A DNA stretch of 64,000 bases, taken from Nostoc edaphicum CCNP1411 (GTDB lineage Bacteria > Cyanobacteriota > Cyanobacteriia > Cyanobacteriales > Nostocaceae). Positions 45,701-55,532 of this stretch are shown here, piece by piece. The position numbers and the translations under genes are program-made. The stretch spans positions 2,914,001-2,978,000 of the forward strand of contig NZ_CP054698.1 of assembly GCF_014023275.1 (NCBI RefSeq), written 5' to 3'. How positions within the stretch are numbered: the first letter of the stretch is position 1; the number at the start of each line of letters is the position of its first letter. The notes under the pieces were generated by a model that saw only the letters and a list, made by a program, of their open reading frames with translations, was not told where the DNA came from and did not search any database.

Positions 45701-47469
45701 GATTGCGGAATGGTGATCAAGCTTATAGTGCCATTAAGCAAGTGGCATCAGGACGCTTTGGTGTCACGCCAGCGTATCTAGTCAATGCCAAACAAATTGA
45801 AATCAAAATTGCCCAAGGTGCCAAGCCTGGGGAAGGTGGACAGCTACCGGGGCCCAAGGTGAGCCAATACATTGCGATGTTAAGGCGCTCGAAGCCTGGT
45901 GTGACGCTGATTTCGCCACCACCACATCACGATATCTATTCCATTGAAGACTTAGCACAACTGATTTTTGATCTGCACCAAATTAATCCCAAAGCAAAGG
46001 TGTCGGTGAAGCTAGTTTCAGAAGTTGGCATTGGCACGATCGCTGCTGGTGTAGCGAAAGCAAACGCTGATATTATCCAGATTTCTGGTCATGATGGTGG
46101 TACAGGTGCATCACCACTTAGTTCGATTAAACACGCTGGTTCCCCGTGGGAATTGGGTTTAAGTGAAGTACATCGGGTTTTGATGGAAAATAGCCTGCGC
46201 GATCGCGTGATTTTACGCGTAGATGGCGGACTCAAGAGTGGCTGGGATGTGGTAATAGGTGCATTGATGGGTGCTGAAGAATTCGGTTTCGGCTCCATTG
46301 CCATGATTGCCGAAGGCTGCATCATGGCGCGTATCTGCCACACAAATAATTGCCCCGTGGGTGTCGCATCCCAGAAAGAAGAACTCCGCAAGCGGTTTAC
46401 GGGAATACCGGAACAGGTTGTCAACTTCTTCTACTTCATTGCCGAAGAAGTGCGGAGTTTGTTAGCCCGACTCGGCTACCGTTCTTTGTCAGAAATCATT
46501 GGACGTGCAGATTTGTTAAAACTGCGCCAAGAGGTAAAACTTACCAAAACGCGATCGCTGAATCTTGACTGTTTACTTCAGCTACCAAATAGCAGAGACA
46601 ATCGTAGCTGGTTGGTGCATGAAGAAGTTCACAGCAATGGCGTGGTTTTGGATGACAATTTCCTTGCTGATCCCGACATTCTAGCTGCCATTAGGAATCA
46701 GTCTACCGTTACCAAGACTTACCCTATTGTCAATACTGACAGAACAGTAGGTACAAGATTAGCGGGTGCGATCGCTTCGCAATATGGTGACAGTGACTTT
46801 GAAGGACAAATTAATCTCAACTTTACAGGTAGTGTTGGGCAAAGTTTTGGTGCTTTCAACCTCCCCGGCTTAATTTTGACCCTCGAAGGAGAGGCAAACG
46901 ACTACGTAGGTAAAGGGATGCATGGTGGTGAGATCATCATCAAACCCCCAACAGATGCTACCTATAACGCATCACAAAATGTGATAGTTGGCAATACGTG
47001 CCTCTATGGTGCTACTGGTGGGATGTTATTTGCCAACGGACTAGCAGGAGAGCGCTTTGCTGTAAGAAACTCCAAAGGCATAGCAGTGATTGAAGGCGCT
47101 GGGGATCATTGCTGTGAATACATGACGGGTGGTGTGATTGTCGTCCTCGGTAAAGTCGGACGTAACGTAGCCGCTGGAATGACTGGTGGACTGGCATACT
47201 TCCTGGATGAAGACGACTCATTTCGTGAGTTAGTCAACCCGGAAATTGTCAAAATCCAGCGAGTGATTACAGAAGTGGGTGCAAAGCAACTGCAAGAGTT
47301 AATTCAAACTCATGCAGAACGTACTGGTTCACCCAAGGCAAAGAAAATTCTGCAAAACTGGCAAGAATTTTTGCCGAAATTCTGGCAGTTGGTTCCGCCT
47401 TCTGAAGCTGATAGTCCAGAAGCTAATCCTGAAAAAACAACTGAGTTCAGTTTAGTGACTAGTCATTAA
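42766..47469 (+). CDS. gltB: Glutamate synthase large subunit, probably ferredoxin-dependent
   Basis: The enzyme makes two glutamates from glutamine and 2-oxoglutarate in the GS-GOGAT cycle. The ATG at 42766 has AGGAACAGGG upstream and gives 1567 residues; an earlier TTG at 42676 is less likely. A short propeptide ends at [10 protein letters not shown], exposing the catalytic Cys. The domains follow in order: class II amidotransferase, central domain, FMN domain with [12 protein letters not shown] holding a 3Fe-4S cluster, and a C-terminal GXGXG helix ([21 protein letters not shown]). No gltD is adjacent, which favours the ferredoxin type. An insertion at about residues 462-485 is repeat-encoded. 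Confidence 0.93.
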   Translation: MNNKPMNQDQKITADINSRDTYQGQKWLVEERDACGVGFIAHRQNHTSHEIVEKALAALTCLEHRGGCSADQDSGDGAGVLTAIPWELFQQDFAQRGKEFTSTNNIAVGMIFLPQDQEAAQKARVTVEQVAAEEKLIVLGWRVVPVQSDSLGIQARENQPQIEQVLLASVDKSGDELERQLYITRRRISKVATNISEEFYICSLSSRTIVYKGMVRSAVLGNFYEDLKNPVYKSAFAVYHRRFSTNTMPKWPLAQPMRLLGHNGEINTLLGNINWMMAREASLNHPVWGDRIKELKPLVHIDNSDSATLDNVVELLVCSGRSPLEALMIMVPEAYQNQPSLREYPEIVDFYEYYSGLQEAWDGPALLVFSDGKKVGATLDRNGLRPARYVITKDNYIVVASEAGVVDFPEADIVEKGRLGPGQMIAVDLENHEVLKNWDIKQRIAKQHPYGEWLQQHRQELKSLVISHPSLANGNGKGQMTNDPGQLTTDKQTLLQHQTAFGYTTEDVEMVIHPMAIAGSEPTFCMGDDIPLAVLSQKPHLLYDYFKQRFAQVTNPAIDPLREKLVMSLKVELGERGNLLEPKAEYARRLKLESPLLTEPELEAIKLSGFATAELSTLFAIASGPEGLKAAVQSLQAQAAESVRAGARILILSDQGNDSINTESTYIPPLLAVGAVHHHLIREGLRMKTSLIVNTAQCWSTHHFACLIGYGAGAVCPYMALDTVRSWWSDPKTQKLMGVQKIPTITLEQALGNYRKAVESGLLKILSKMGISLLSSYQAAQIFEAIGIGGDLIELGFRGTTSRIGGLSVSELADEVLSFHSKAFPELTANKLENLGFVQYRPNGEYHMNSPEMVKALHKALDGKNYDHYEVYKKHLQGRPVTALRDLLDFEGDAYGGKLRTPVALEEVESVYEIVKRFCTGGMSLGALSREAHETLAIAMNRIGGKSNSGEGGEDPVRYTILDDVDESGHSPTLPHLKGLRNGDQAYSAIKQVASGRFGVTPAYLVNAKQIEIKIAQGAKPGEGGQLPGPKVSQYIAMLRRSKPGVTLISPPPHHDIYSIEDLAQLIFDLHQINPKAKVSVKLVSEVGIGTIAAGVAKANADIIQISGHDGGTGASPLSSIKHAGSPWELGLSEVHRVLMENSLRDRVILRVDGGLKSGWDVVIGALMGAEEFGFGSIAMIAEGCIMARICHTNNCPVGVASQKEELRKRFTGIPEQVVNFFYFIAEEVRSLLARLGYRSLSEIIGRADLLKLRQEVKLTKTRSLNLDCLLQLPNSRDNRSWLVHEEVHSNGVVLDDNFLADPDILAAIRNQSTVTKTYPIVNTDRTVGTRLAGAIASQYGDSDFEGQINLNFTGSVGQSFGAFNLPGLILTLEGEANDYVGKGMHGGEIIIKPPTDATYNASQNVIVGNTCLYGATGGMLFANGLAGERFAVRNSKGIAVIEGAGDHCCEYMTGGVIVVLGKVGRNVAAGMTGGLAYFLDEDDSFRELVNPEIVKIQRVITEVGAKQLQELIQTHAERTGSPKAKKILQNWQEFLPKFWQLVPPSEADSPEANPEKTTEFSLVTSH
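44150..44240. repeat. Repeat-like DNA within glutamate synthase
   Basis: The segment contains GTCATTAGTCATTAGTCAT and later GGACAAATGACAAATGACCC, the same heptamer types found between genes. It is read in frame as [20 protein letters not shown], a hydrophilic surface loop between two amidotransferase strands. Confidence 0.7.
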
Positions 47470-47491
47470 GTAGGTGGGCGTGAATAATTAA

Positions 47492-47530
47492 AGGCTCGTA
47501 GTAAGTGGCTCTAGCCCTTACTACGAGCCT
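47492..47530 (+). terminator. Hairpin after glutamate synthase
   Basis: A 14-bp perfect stem, AGGCTCGTAGTAAG with its complement (47517-47530), surrounds an 11-base loop, 22 bases after the stop codon. No long T-run follows at once, so it may act with a downstream A/T-rich region. Confidence 0.65.
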
Positions 47531-47618
47531 ACTGATTCAGAAATAACGTATTTTTAACTAAAAAATATAATTTTAGTTTTTAGCCAATTACTATTGACTA
47601 ACTACCCATCATTAATAA

Positions 47619-48530
47619 TTATTGCTTTTTGTTAGCAAGCAACTTTTGCTCAGTATCTTCCATTTCTAAAAGTTCTGGAATAGTCACAAAGCGATAGCCT
47701 TGATTTCTAAAGTTGCTAATAATTTCTGGTAAAGCTTGTATAGTTTTGGAACGGTTACCACCACCATCATGCATTAGCACAATACCACCAGGTTTTGAAT
47801 CTTTAATTACGTTATCAATCAACTTTGGTACAGATGGCAACTTGTAGTCTATGGAGTCAGCTGACCACATCACCACACTATATTTTTGACCTTTAGCATA
47901 AGCAACTAATCCATTGTGCAGGTTGCCACCAGGTGGTCGGAACAGATTTGTTTTAGCACCTGTAACTTGATAAATTAAATCTGTTGTGCGCTCAATTTCA
48001 AAAGCAGCAGCTTGTTGATTAAAGAAGTGATACCAGTGATGCCAAGTATGATTGCCAATGACGTGACCTTGAGTGACAATCTGCTTTCCTAATTCTGGAT
48101 AATTTTTTAGGTTCTGCCCGACAACAAAAAATGTCCCTTTGATATTATTTGATTTCAGAATATCTAGCACTTTCTCTGTGGTTTCAGGCCAAGGGCCATC
48201 ATCAAAAGTGAGAGCAATCACTTTCTCACTCTGAGTGAGTTTTGCTGCTTTAACTATTGCCCCTTGAAAACGTGGTGGTACAGCGTATGATAGTCCTTTT
48301 GTTTGTGCTTCTTGCTGCCAACTTGTAAGCATCGACGCCTTTAATTTCTCAATGCGCTGCTGAGTTCCTACCTTTGCAGCTATACGCTTTACATTTATAC
48401 TTTGTCTACTTTGAGCCTCTGAAACATTGGGTCTTAAAAGCATCATGAAAGCAAGGCTAAAAACACCACCTAATGCAAGCAGTGCAATTAATATTCCTTC
48501 TGGCCACAGAAACGACTTATTGTTTTCCAC
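47619..48530 (-). CDS. Polysaccharide deacetylase family protein, membrane-anchored
   Basis: This 303-residue protein has an N-terminal anchor (LIALLALGGVFSLAFMMLL) and a NodB domain (about 100-290). It shows ALTFDDGPWP (metal-binding DD), GNHTWHH (HXXXH), LFRPPGGN and IVLMHDGG. It probably deacetylates peptidoglycan or another envelope glycan outside the cytoplasmic membrane. A 1.6-kb desert lies upstream of its start. Confidence 0.92.
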   Translation of the reverse strand: MENNKSFLWPEGILIALLALGGVFSLAFMMLLRPNVSEAQSRQSINVKRIAAKVGTQQRIEKLKASMLTSWQQEAQTKGLSYAVPPRFQGAIVKAAKLTQSEKVIALTFDDGPWPETTEKVLDILKSNNIKGTFFVVGQNLKNYPELGKQIVTQGHVIGNHTWHHWYHFFNQQAAAFEIERTTDLIYQVTGAKTNLFRPPGGNLHNGLVAYAKGQKYSVVMWSADSIDYKLPSVPKLIDNVIKDSKPGGIVLMHDGGGNRSKTIQALPEIISNFRNQGYRFVTIPELLEMEDTEQKLLANKKQ

Positions 48531-50186
48531 CTCATAGCTCCTTCAAAGATCGAACCATCAACCACGGTTATGACGGTACGTTATAGCACATTTTATTTAG
48601 ATATTTAGATACCAGTTGCTTTCTGATAATCATGAAAATTGAAATTGAGAATAACGGAAATTCAGAATCGAGAAGACAGACTATACTGTTTTAACTGAAA
48701 TCTAGATGCTCTAGATTTGGACGAGCGTTGAATATACGATACTTGGTAATATCGAACGTCAATCCACTTATAAAAGGCAAAGTCTGCACTTGCACGTTAT
48801 TACCGCTAGCTCTAAGAAGGAGCACAATCAGATAATTAACCACACCCCAAAATCCTCTTAATAGGAGTTCTGAATTAGTTGCTGTTTTTCAATTCACCGC
48901 TAAGGCAGCATTATCCTTTCAAGTTTTATAGTTTTGCAAATAAGATGAACTAAACTGTAGAGCCTACAATTTGCACTTTTCGTGGACTGAAGTTTTTATA
49001 GCCAGACATTCTGACAGTAAAACTGTATAATTTACAACTTAGTAAATTATTTGATTAACATACAAAACTACTTAAGAGAGGCGGGGTATCTTTCAAAAAA
49101 GAGTCTAGTAAACTATTAGTTCTATTCTTGATAAGATATATTCTACTGCCTGCTGCTATTACTTCCTTTTTAAGAAAAAGTTAAATTTTCTACTGACAGA
49201 ATGTTACCTTGTATCTTCTAGGAAATAGATCAGACGAAAATTGATTCAATATAGTTTCTCATTGCCAAGGGGCACTTATTCGTTAATGTAGATACTTTTG
49301 ACTCATTCAGCAAAAACAATTCTATCGCCAGTTTGGTTCTCTTTTGGATGCTGATACTTTAGCCGAAATTACTAGTAGCTTTCTGTCTGTTAATGTTTTT
49401 CTCTGATAACTAAGGAGATTTATATCTTATTAATAGTACAATTTAATATTTACCGTCACCGTGTAATTACGGAAGTTAATCACATGTATATGAGTAAGTT
49501 ATCATAATTGAATTGCAATAGTATGGCGTCTATTTATCGAACCATTAAATTCTAGATTGAAATGTAATATTTTTTACTAAAAACACTTTACTTAGCTAAA
49601 AGTAGGGACTTCCAAATAAAAAAATACTCAACTACTTCTTGTGGGGTGGGCATCTTGCCGTTAGTGTCAACTTAAGGTTAAAACCCATTTGTCAACGATA
49701 GGTTTTGTTAGGAACGAAGTATAAAGGTGAACTTTTTTCTAACTTTTATACGCAAGCTGGGAGTGGTGCTAATAAACAAATCATTAATAGTCCCTGAAAA
49801 AGTTCGTTTTTTGTCCCTTTAAAACCAAATTGTTAAGGATAAATGCTTATTGACATAGGAAGTTTGAGCTTAACTTGACACCTATGGCTAGACGCCCACC
49901 CCACAAGATTGGGTAATTTATTTTTTGGAAGTCCCGTATGTATTAGAGTCACATTAGAATTAAGATTTTTAATTATTTATTTATAAATCCTAATCATTAG
50001 CTTATATTGCCTTAGACAGGTCATAGTTTATTTACAGTACTTTTGCTTATCTTTGCTAGATGCAATAAGTGTATTATTTAATATCTGTATGGGTTGACTA
50101 TTAAACCCAGCTTTCCTATTAATATACCTTTTGAGTCAAAATAATCAAGGTATTTGTCTTACTTCTTAAACTGGCTAGAAACCTTT
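48531..50186. other. 1.65-kb gene desert with MITE-like element
   Basis: No credible gene is seen between the deacetylase and lepB. The stretch is very A/T-rich. It contains the inverted-repeat element at 49605-49935 and a short, broken frame at about 49302-49406 (LIQQKQFYRQFGSLLDADTL) that could be the relic of a gene. The rest holds nothing I recognise. Confidence 0.6.
49605..49935. mobile_element. MITE-like element with long imperfect terminal inverted repeats
   Basis: The left end starts GGGACTTCCAAATAAA and the right end finishes TTTTTTGGAAGTCCC. The two ends match over about 75-80 bases in inverted orientation, including the CCCACCCCACAAG core. The trinucleotide GTA flanks both ends, perhaps a target duplication. 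The middle (about 160 bases) is non-coding. A solo end of the same family is at 10437-10510. Confidence 0.75.
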
Positions 50187-50759
50187 ATGATTCCTCACGA
50201 AAGTGATGTAGAAAAAGAGCGTGCGTCGTTAAAATTATGGCGTAGTTGGCAAGAAAATCTGATTTTAATTGCGATCGCATTGTGTTTGGCATTCCTAATC
50301 AGGACTTTTATCGCTGAACCCCGTTATATACCTTCTGATTCGATGTTGCCAACCTTACATACAGGCGATCGCTTGGTGGTAGAAAAAATTTCCTACCATT
50401 TTCACCCTCCTATAACTGGAGATATTATTGTTTTTCAGCCACCCGCAGAACTACAACGTCGAGGATATCCCAAAGACCAAGCCTTCATCAAGCGGGTTAT
50501 TGGTCAGCCTGGTGAGGTAATTAGTGTTGCTTCTGGCAAAGTCTACCTCAATGGTCAACCCTTGGCAGAAGACTACATCGCGGAACCCCCAAATCAGCCA
50601 TATCAACCAGTGAAAGTTCCAGAAGACGAATTTTTTGTGATGGGAGATAACCGCAACGATAGTAATGACTCTCGCTATTGGGGCTTTTTACCCAGAAAAA
50701 ATGTCATCGGTCGGGCAACGTTTCGCTTTTGGCCTCTTGATCGCATTGGGTTCATTTAA
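50187..50759 (+). CDS. lepB: Signal peptidase I
   Basis: This membrane serine protease removes signal peptides from exported proteins. It has an N-terminal anchor (NLILIAIALCLAFLIRTFI), the catalytic serine in IPSDSMLPTL, the catalytic lysine in FIKRVIGQPGE and the late box MGDNRNDSNDSRYWG. The ATG at 50187 gives 190 residues; the open frame begins with a TTG at 50154 that would add 11 residues. Cyanobacteria usually carry two copies, one for thylakoid proteins. Confidence 0.94.
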   Translation: MIPHESDVEKERASLKLWRSWQENLILIAIALCLAFLIRTFIAEPRYIPSDSMLPTLHTGDRLVVEKISYHFHPPITGDIIVFQPPAELQRRGYPKDQAFIKRVIGQPGEVISVASGKVYLNGQPLAEDYIAEPPNQPYQPVKVPEDEFFVMGDNRNDSNDSRYWGFLPRKNVIGRATFRFWPLDRIGFI

Positions 50760-50844
50760 TCAATTTTAGATTTTGGATTTTTCCTTCAATCCAAAATTCA
50801 AAATTGTCAGAGTTAGGAGTTATTTAAAACTTCTAACTTTTAAC

Positions 50845-51378
50845 TTAAAACGTTAAATAATACATCATCTGAGCGATCGCATCACCAGTTAACTCCAACC
50901 GTCGCTGAAAATCAGCCAGGTTCCGATAAGGCCCGGCTGATTGCCGATTTTGCACCGCTGCTTGTGCCAGAGACAAATCTATAAATGGAATTTGTGCTAA
51001 CTTTTCAACTGTTGCTGTATTTGGGTTGACTAAATGGGTCGGATTTTCTAGAGATTCGTGGTCATAGTAAACAAAATTCAGCAGAGGCTTTAATGGCTCC
51101 AGGCGCGGCGCTGGTATAGCCAAAGCCGCAGCGATATCTTCAGTACAGTAAAATTTAACACCAGAACGTGAAAGTTCCACAAGCGATCGCGCTTGGTGAA
51201 TTGACAAACCTGGTAGGCGTAACCAATCATCTACAGTCGCTTGATTAACATCAATGCGAATACCTAATTTTGCCGCTATCTGAATTTCTTCCCCAGATTG
51301 CAGGCGATAATAGGGATCGTTAAGGAGCTTGGCGCGGAGTTTTTGCAGTCTGGGGTTCAAAGGTAGCCAGTTATTCAT
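50845..51378 (-). CDS. ComEA-like helix-hairpin-helix protein
   Basis: This 177-residue protein has two helix-hairpin-helix regions: IDVNQATVDDWLRLPGLSIHQARSLVELS (about 42-70) and NPNTATVEKLAQIPFIDLSLAQAAVQNRQ (about 118-146). No signal peptide is visible, so it is probably cytoplasmic. HhH motifs bind DNA non-specifically. The ComEA link is by motif only. Start is ATG at 51378; the TM2 gene lies just upstream on the same strand. Confidence 0.8.
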   Translation of the reverse strand: MNNWLPLNPRLQKLRAKLLNDPYYRLQSGEEIQIAAKLGIRIDVNQATVDDWLRLPGLSIHQARSLVELSRSGVKFYCTEDIAAALAIPAPRLEPLKPLLNFVYYDHESLENPTHLVNPNTATVEKLAQIPFIDLSLAQAAVQNRQSAGPYRNLADFQRRLELTGDAIAQMMYYLTF

Positions 51379-51392
51379 GATTGTCGCTCACC

Positions 51393-51767
51393 TCAAGAAA
51401 TCTGGTCTAACAATTGGCGGCGCTTTTGCTCAAACTCATACTCTGAAATCAGTCCATCCTGGCGCAGAGCATCTAATTCCCGCATTGCATCAGCGATCGC
51501 TCCTACCTGATTACTTACCCTTTGTGAGTTTCTTGTTGCTGACTTACCTAGATTAAAATTACGATCAAAAGCTTCTTCATCTTGGGCTAAATACCAAACT
51601 CCCTCAATTGCACTAGCTACCTTGGGGATCGGCGTCCAGGAAAGCAACACATACAAAATACCCCACAACGGCTGTCCCAAATAGAATTTATGTAATCCTG
51701 AAATTGTTAGTGTGCCAGAAAAAGCTAAAACAGCGGCAACACTTCGGCTTTTGCGCTTAGTCAACAT
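51393..51767 (-). CDS. TM2 domain protein with C-terminal SHOCT-like helix
   Basis: The protein of about 124 residues has a TM2 domain (VAAVLAFSGTLTISGLHKFYLGQPLWGILYVLL) and a C-terminal SHOCT-like motif (MRELDALRQDGLISEYEFEQKRRQLLDQI). I use the ATG at 51767 (MLTKRKSRS); a TTG at 51803 would add 12. Such proteins are common small inner-membrane proteins of unknown role. It ends 14 bases before the ComEA-like start. Confidence 0.85.
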   Translation of the reverse strand: MLTKRKSRSVAAVLAFSGTLTISGLHKFYLGQPLWGILYVLLSWTPIPKVASAIEGVWYLAQDEEAFDRNFNLGKSATRNSQRVSNQVGAIADAMRELDALRQDGLISEYEFEQKRRQLLDQIS

Positions 51768-51959
51768 ATTTCTAATAAATCTACCAATACCACAGTTCGA
51801 CAATCAGACAGTCAACTACCCTGCCTTGCCCTTCAGACTTTTAGATGGGAAGTCCCACACATAATTAATTTAGTACTTGAAGAAAGTTGAGTAAGTTTCA
51901 CATGACTGTGCATTGAGCTTTGATGCTAATTTTAAGTTTTTAACAGCTTTATTACTACT

Positions 51960-52892
51960 ATGTCACAGACCTTCCTACCGCCAAAATGGCTTGAACAGCT
52001 TTGTGATCCTTACGCTGTGCTAGGAATTTCTGTGATTGCTGATGATCGCCAGATTTTTAAACGCTATCACAGTTTAGCCAAGCTGCTACATCCCGATCGC
52101 AATGCCAAAAACTCTAATCCAGACCAAGAATTAGCTACGGCAATATTTAGCCATTTAATCAATCCAGCTTATGAACAGCTGAAACATCGACAGAAGCGCT
52201 TGATTGCGATCGCTATGCTGCGATCAGACGCAAGAGTTTCAGAGCAGAAGTCTTTGTCTTCTCAAAGTGCCATAGCTCAGGAAATGATAGAAATGTCTAC
52301 ACCCCAAGCAGAATTATTTTACGAAGAAGCGATCGCCTGTTATGCAGAAGCTCAATATAAATCACTAGATCAGTTTTATCAGGTGACGCAACAAATTACT
52401 ATACTGAATTTGGTATACTTACGGTTGCACAAACCAGACCTATTCCTACCGCAAAAGGCTGTTCCCATCATCTCTGAGGTAAAAGTCAAGCCAGTTGAAT
52501 TGACATTATCTGAACAAACTGATGTCAAACCAGTTTTGACAAACTACGCTCAACGTCACTACCAGCGAGCTATTGAGTACGTCAGGCTAGCCAAATGGCC
52601 CCTAGCCGTGCAAGAACTGCGTGATGCCATCAAGTTAGAGCCAAATAACAGCGACTATTATGCTTTATTAGGTTTGGTACATCTCAAACAAAAATTTATC
52701 GGGATGGCTAGGGTTTACATCTATCAAGCATTAAAACTGAACCCGCAAAATTCACTAGCCTTGAAATACGCTCCCGGTCTGAAAATTCAACCGAGTGAAA
52801 ACACCAATCCTAAATCAATGGCTAAAGCTATAAGTATTGCGGCTTTATTAAGTCGGTTTACACAAAAGAAAGGTTCTCAAGTCAAGTGTTGA
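51960..52892 (+). CDS. J-domain protein with TPR region
   Basis: This 310-residue DnaJ-type co-chaperone has an N-terminal J domain (about 17-72) with the HPD motif in LAKLLHPDRNAK. A C-terminal TPR-like region (about 196-265) includes HYQRAIEYVRLAKWPLAVQELRDAIKLEPNNSDYYALLG. In short form, WPLAVQELRDAIKLEPNN shows the repeat. It has no zinc-finger region, so it is not a classical DnaJ. It should stimulate an Hsp70 for particular clients. Confidence 0.88.
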   Translation: MSQTFLPPKWLEQLCDPYAVLGISVIADDRQIFKRYHSLAKLLHPDRNAKNSNPDQELATAIFSHLINPAYEQLKHRQKRLIAIAMLRSDARVSEQKSLSSQSAIAQEMIEMSTPQAELFYEEAIACYAEAQYKSLDQFYQVTQQITILNLVYLRLHKPDLFLPQKAVPIISEVKVKPVELTLSEQTDVKPVLTNYAQRHYQRAIEYVRLAKWPLAVQELRDAIKLEPNNSDYYALLGLVHLKQKFIGMARVYIYQALKLNPQNSLALKYAPGLKIQPSENTNPKSMAKAISIAALLSRFTQKKGSQVKC

Positions 52893-53018
52893 AATTTCGG
52901 TAACAAACCGTACTAAAACCGAAGCTTTGTCACTAGATTACTCCCCTAGACTAAAATAATAAATAGAAGTAAAACTATTAAGCTACTGAGTCTGGACACT
53001 CAGTTTAATATAAGCAAT

Positions 53019-53342
53019 ATGGGATTCTTCGATTCTGAGATAATTCAGCAAGAAGCAAAGCAGCTGTTTGAGGATTATCAAGCGCTAATCAAGCTTGGTA
53101 ACAACTACGGCAAATTTGACCGTGATGGCAAAAAGCTGTTTATTGAGCAAATGGAAGCCATGATGGATCGATATCGCATCTTTATGAAGCGCTTCGAGCT
53201 ATCCGAAGATTTTATGGCACAAATGACAGTAGAACAACTGAAAACACAATTAGGTCAGTTCGGTGTTACCCCGCAACAAATGTTTGACCAAATGCACCTT
53301 ACTTTAGAACGGATGAAAGCCGAGCTAGAGAAACAGGCTTAG
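53019..53342 (+). CDS. DUF1825 family protein
   Basis: This 107-residue all-helical protein reads MGFFDSEIIQQEAKQLFEDY, LIKLGNNYGKFDRDGKKLFI and MKRFELSEDFMAQMTVEQL. The whole length matches DUF1825, which is nearly confined to cyanobacteria and plastids and has no known function. The ATG at 53019 follows 126 bases of gap after the J-domain gene. The penicillin-binding protein gene converges on it. Confidence 0.9.
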   Translation: MGFFDSEIIQQEAKQLFEDYQALIKLGNNYGKFDRDGKKLFIEQMEAMMDRYRIFMKRFELSEDFMAQMTVEQLKTQLGQFGVTPQQMFDQMHLTLERMKAELEKQA

Positions 53343-53433
53343 TCAATTTTAGATTTTAGATTTTGGATTAATTGCCAATCCAAAATCCAAATTGTGGTGG
53401 AAGCGCACCAAAGGTGCGACCCAAAAGCCAAAA

Positions 53434-55359
53434 TTATTGTGACTTGGGCCGAGAAAACTGGGAAGGTGACTTAAAGTTTTCTACTGGTACGTTCTTAAGT
53501 GCTTTCTCCATAAAATCTTTCCAGATGGGAGCAACCATACCGCCACCCGTCGCACGGCTAGCTAATTGTCTGTTGTCGTCCCTCCCCACCCAGACAGCAG
53601 TTGTTAGTTGTGGCACAGTGCCTACATACCAGATATCCTTTTCTGAGGAAGTTGTACCCGTCTTTCCAGCACTTGGGCGAGCGATCGCAGCACCTTTACC
53701 AGTACCATTAGTAACTACCGTTCGCATCACATCGATAATTGCTGCTGATGCCCAAGGATCTAAAACTAGCTGGGGTTTAGGGGTGTTATCTAGTAACACG
53801 TTACCACTACTATCGGTGACACGAGCAATTACAGTTGGTGGAGATTGCCAGCCATAATTAGCAAAGGTAGCATAGGCGCTAGCCATTTCTAGGGGAGTGA
53901 CACCAATTGCACCCAGAGGCAGGGAGGTAACAGGTTCCATCGGACTCATGATTCCCAAGGTACGGCAAGTTTCGATTACTCTATTCATGCCAACAGCCTT
54001 ACCAATCTTGATCACGGGAATGTTGCGCGACTGGGCTAAAGCTGTGCGGATTGGCATAGGTCCGCTAAAACCCCCATCATAATTTCTGGGAGAGTAGCGA
54101 CCACTACCATCTTGATAGCTGACTGGAGAATCTATAACCGTTGAGTCCGGCCCATATTTACCAGTAGCGAAAGCAGCATAATAGACAAACGGTTTAAAAG
54201 AAGATCCAGGCTGCCGTTGAGATTGAGTTGCACGATTGAATTCACTGGTCTTAGGATCTACACCGCCCACTAGTGCTTTAATAAAATGCGTGCGCGGATC
54301 AATTGCCACCAAGGCGATTTGATTCTTAGATAATCCCTGCCCAAGCAGTGATTTATGCCACTTACTGACAGTTTCCTCAGCCATCATTTGGAAGTTGGCG
54401 TCAACTGTAGTTTGCACCCGCATCCCGCCTTTGAGTAGTGTCTCACGCCCAAACTTCTTGGCCAACTCCTGGGCCACAGTATTAGTTACATAGGGTAGGG
54501 CACTACCTTGAAACGATTTGATTCTACCAAGTTTGATTTCTTGCTTGAGGGCACTGTCGTACTCTGACTGGTTGATCCAGCTTAATTCCAGCATCCGTCC
54601 CAGCACTTCTTTTTGCTTTTGTTTTGCCAGTTTCATACTCGCAAACGGGCTGAATTCTTCTGGTGCTTGGATTAAACCCGCCATCATCGCTGACTCACCC
54701 AAACTTAAATATTCTGCTGATTTATTAAAGTAACTGCGGGCCGCTGTTTGTACACCATAATTGTTATGACCCCAATAAACTTGATTGAGGTACATTTCTA
54801 AAATTTGGTCTTTAGTGAGAATTTGCTCTAACCGAATTGCTAGCACTCCCTCCGCTAACTTCCGGGTAAAGGCACGCTTGCGAGATAAAAATAGGTTTTT
54901 TACCAATTGCATAGTAACAGTAGAGCCACCTTCTTTGACTCCACCTGCTACAGCGTTAACGACTACAGCACGTCCAACACCAGTGGGGTTGATACCGTGG
55001 TGATCGTAAAAGTGGCTATCTTCACTTGCCAATACCGCCCGTTTGAGATTTGGGGAAATTCTATCTAGGGGTACGACTTCCCGGTTGGCTTCTCCGTGAA
55101 TACTCGTTAAGAGTTTGCCCTTAACGTCATAAATGTAAGTCGTTTCTGAGGGAAAGAAGTTACGTAGCTGTCTCACATCTGGCAAATTACGGAAACTGAT
55201 GGCTAAACCAACCAGTCCTCCGGCTACAATGGAACTTGCCAGCATGGTGATTGAGAGGAGAGTACCGCCAGTTACCTGACCAACTCCTTTCAAAAACTCA
55301 AAACCTGATGAAGCCCGACGCTGTGGCTGTTTATTTTCAAAAGTCCTAGACGACGACAC
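53434..55359 (-). CDS. Class A penicillin-binding protein (PBP1A-like)
   Basis: This 641-residue bifunctional peptidoglycan synthase has an anchor near residues 32-55. The glycosyltransferase (GT51) domain shows EDSHFYDHHGINPTGVGRA and GGSTVTMQLVKNLFLS. The transpeptidase domain has the active-site SXXK in QPGSSFKPFVYY, SRN in LAQSRNIPVIK and KTG in GKTGTTSSEKD. It polymerises and cross-links peptidoglycan in the periplasm. Length is typical of cyanobacterial class A PBPs. Confidence 0.94.
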   Translation of the reverse strand: MSSSRTFENKQPQRRASSGFEFLKGVGQVTGGTLLSITMLASSIVAGGLVGLAISFRNLPDVRQLRNFFPSETTYIYDVKGKLLTSIHGEANREVVPLDRISPNLKRAVLASEDSHFYDHHGINPTGVGRAVVVNAVAGGVKEGGSTVTMQLVKNLFLSRKRAFTRKLAEGVLAIRLEQILTKDQILEMYLNQVYWGHNNYGVQTAARSYFNKSAEYLSLGESAMMAGLIQAPEEFSPFASMKLAKQKQKEVLGRMLELSWINQSEYDSALKQEIKLGRIKSFQGSALPYVTNTVAQELAKKFGRETLLKGGMRVQTTVDANFQMMAEETVSKWHKSLLGQGLSKNQIALVAIDPRTHFIKALVGGVDPKTSEFNRATQSQRQPGSSFKPFVYYAAFATGKYGPDSTVIDSPVSYQDGSGRYSPRNYDGGFSGPMPIRTALAQSRNIPVIKIGKAVGMNRVIETCRTLGIMSPMEPVTSLPLGAIGVTPLEMASAYATFANYGWQSPPTVIARVTDSSGNVLLDNTPKPQLVLDPWASAAIIDVMRTVVTNGTGKGAAIARPSAGKTGTTSSEKDIWYVGTVPQLTTAVWVGRDDNRQLASRATGGGMVAPIWKDFMEKALKNVPVENFKSPSQFSRPKSQ

Positions 55360-55532
55360 GGCTATTTCACTTCCTCACTTGTAAATTTAACTGTAATTGA
55401 TTGGGTGAAGCAAGGCGGTTAATTTTTTGCAATTATAGTAGTTTGGCAGATGAGAAAGTGGATAAATTGCCAGTGAATATAACCAACTTAACTTCTAGTG
55501 TGCAAAACGTAGCTAATAATGAGTCTCTTAGT

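Noticed and set aside
49302..49406. Possible MazF-like or other gene tail (LIQQKQFYRQFGSLLDADTL)
   Set aside because: Too short, bounded by stops, and the resemblance is too weak to name a family.
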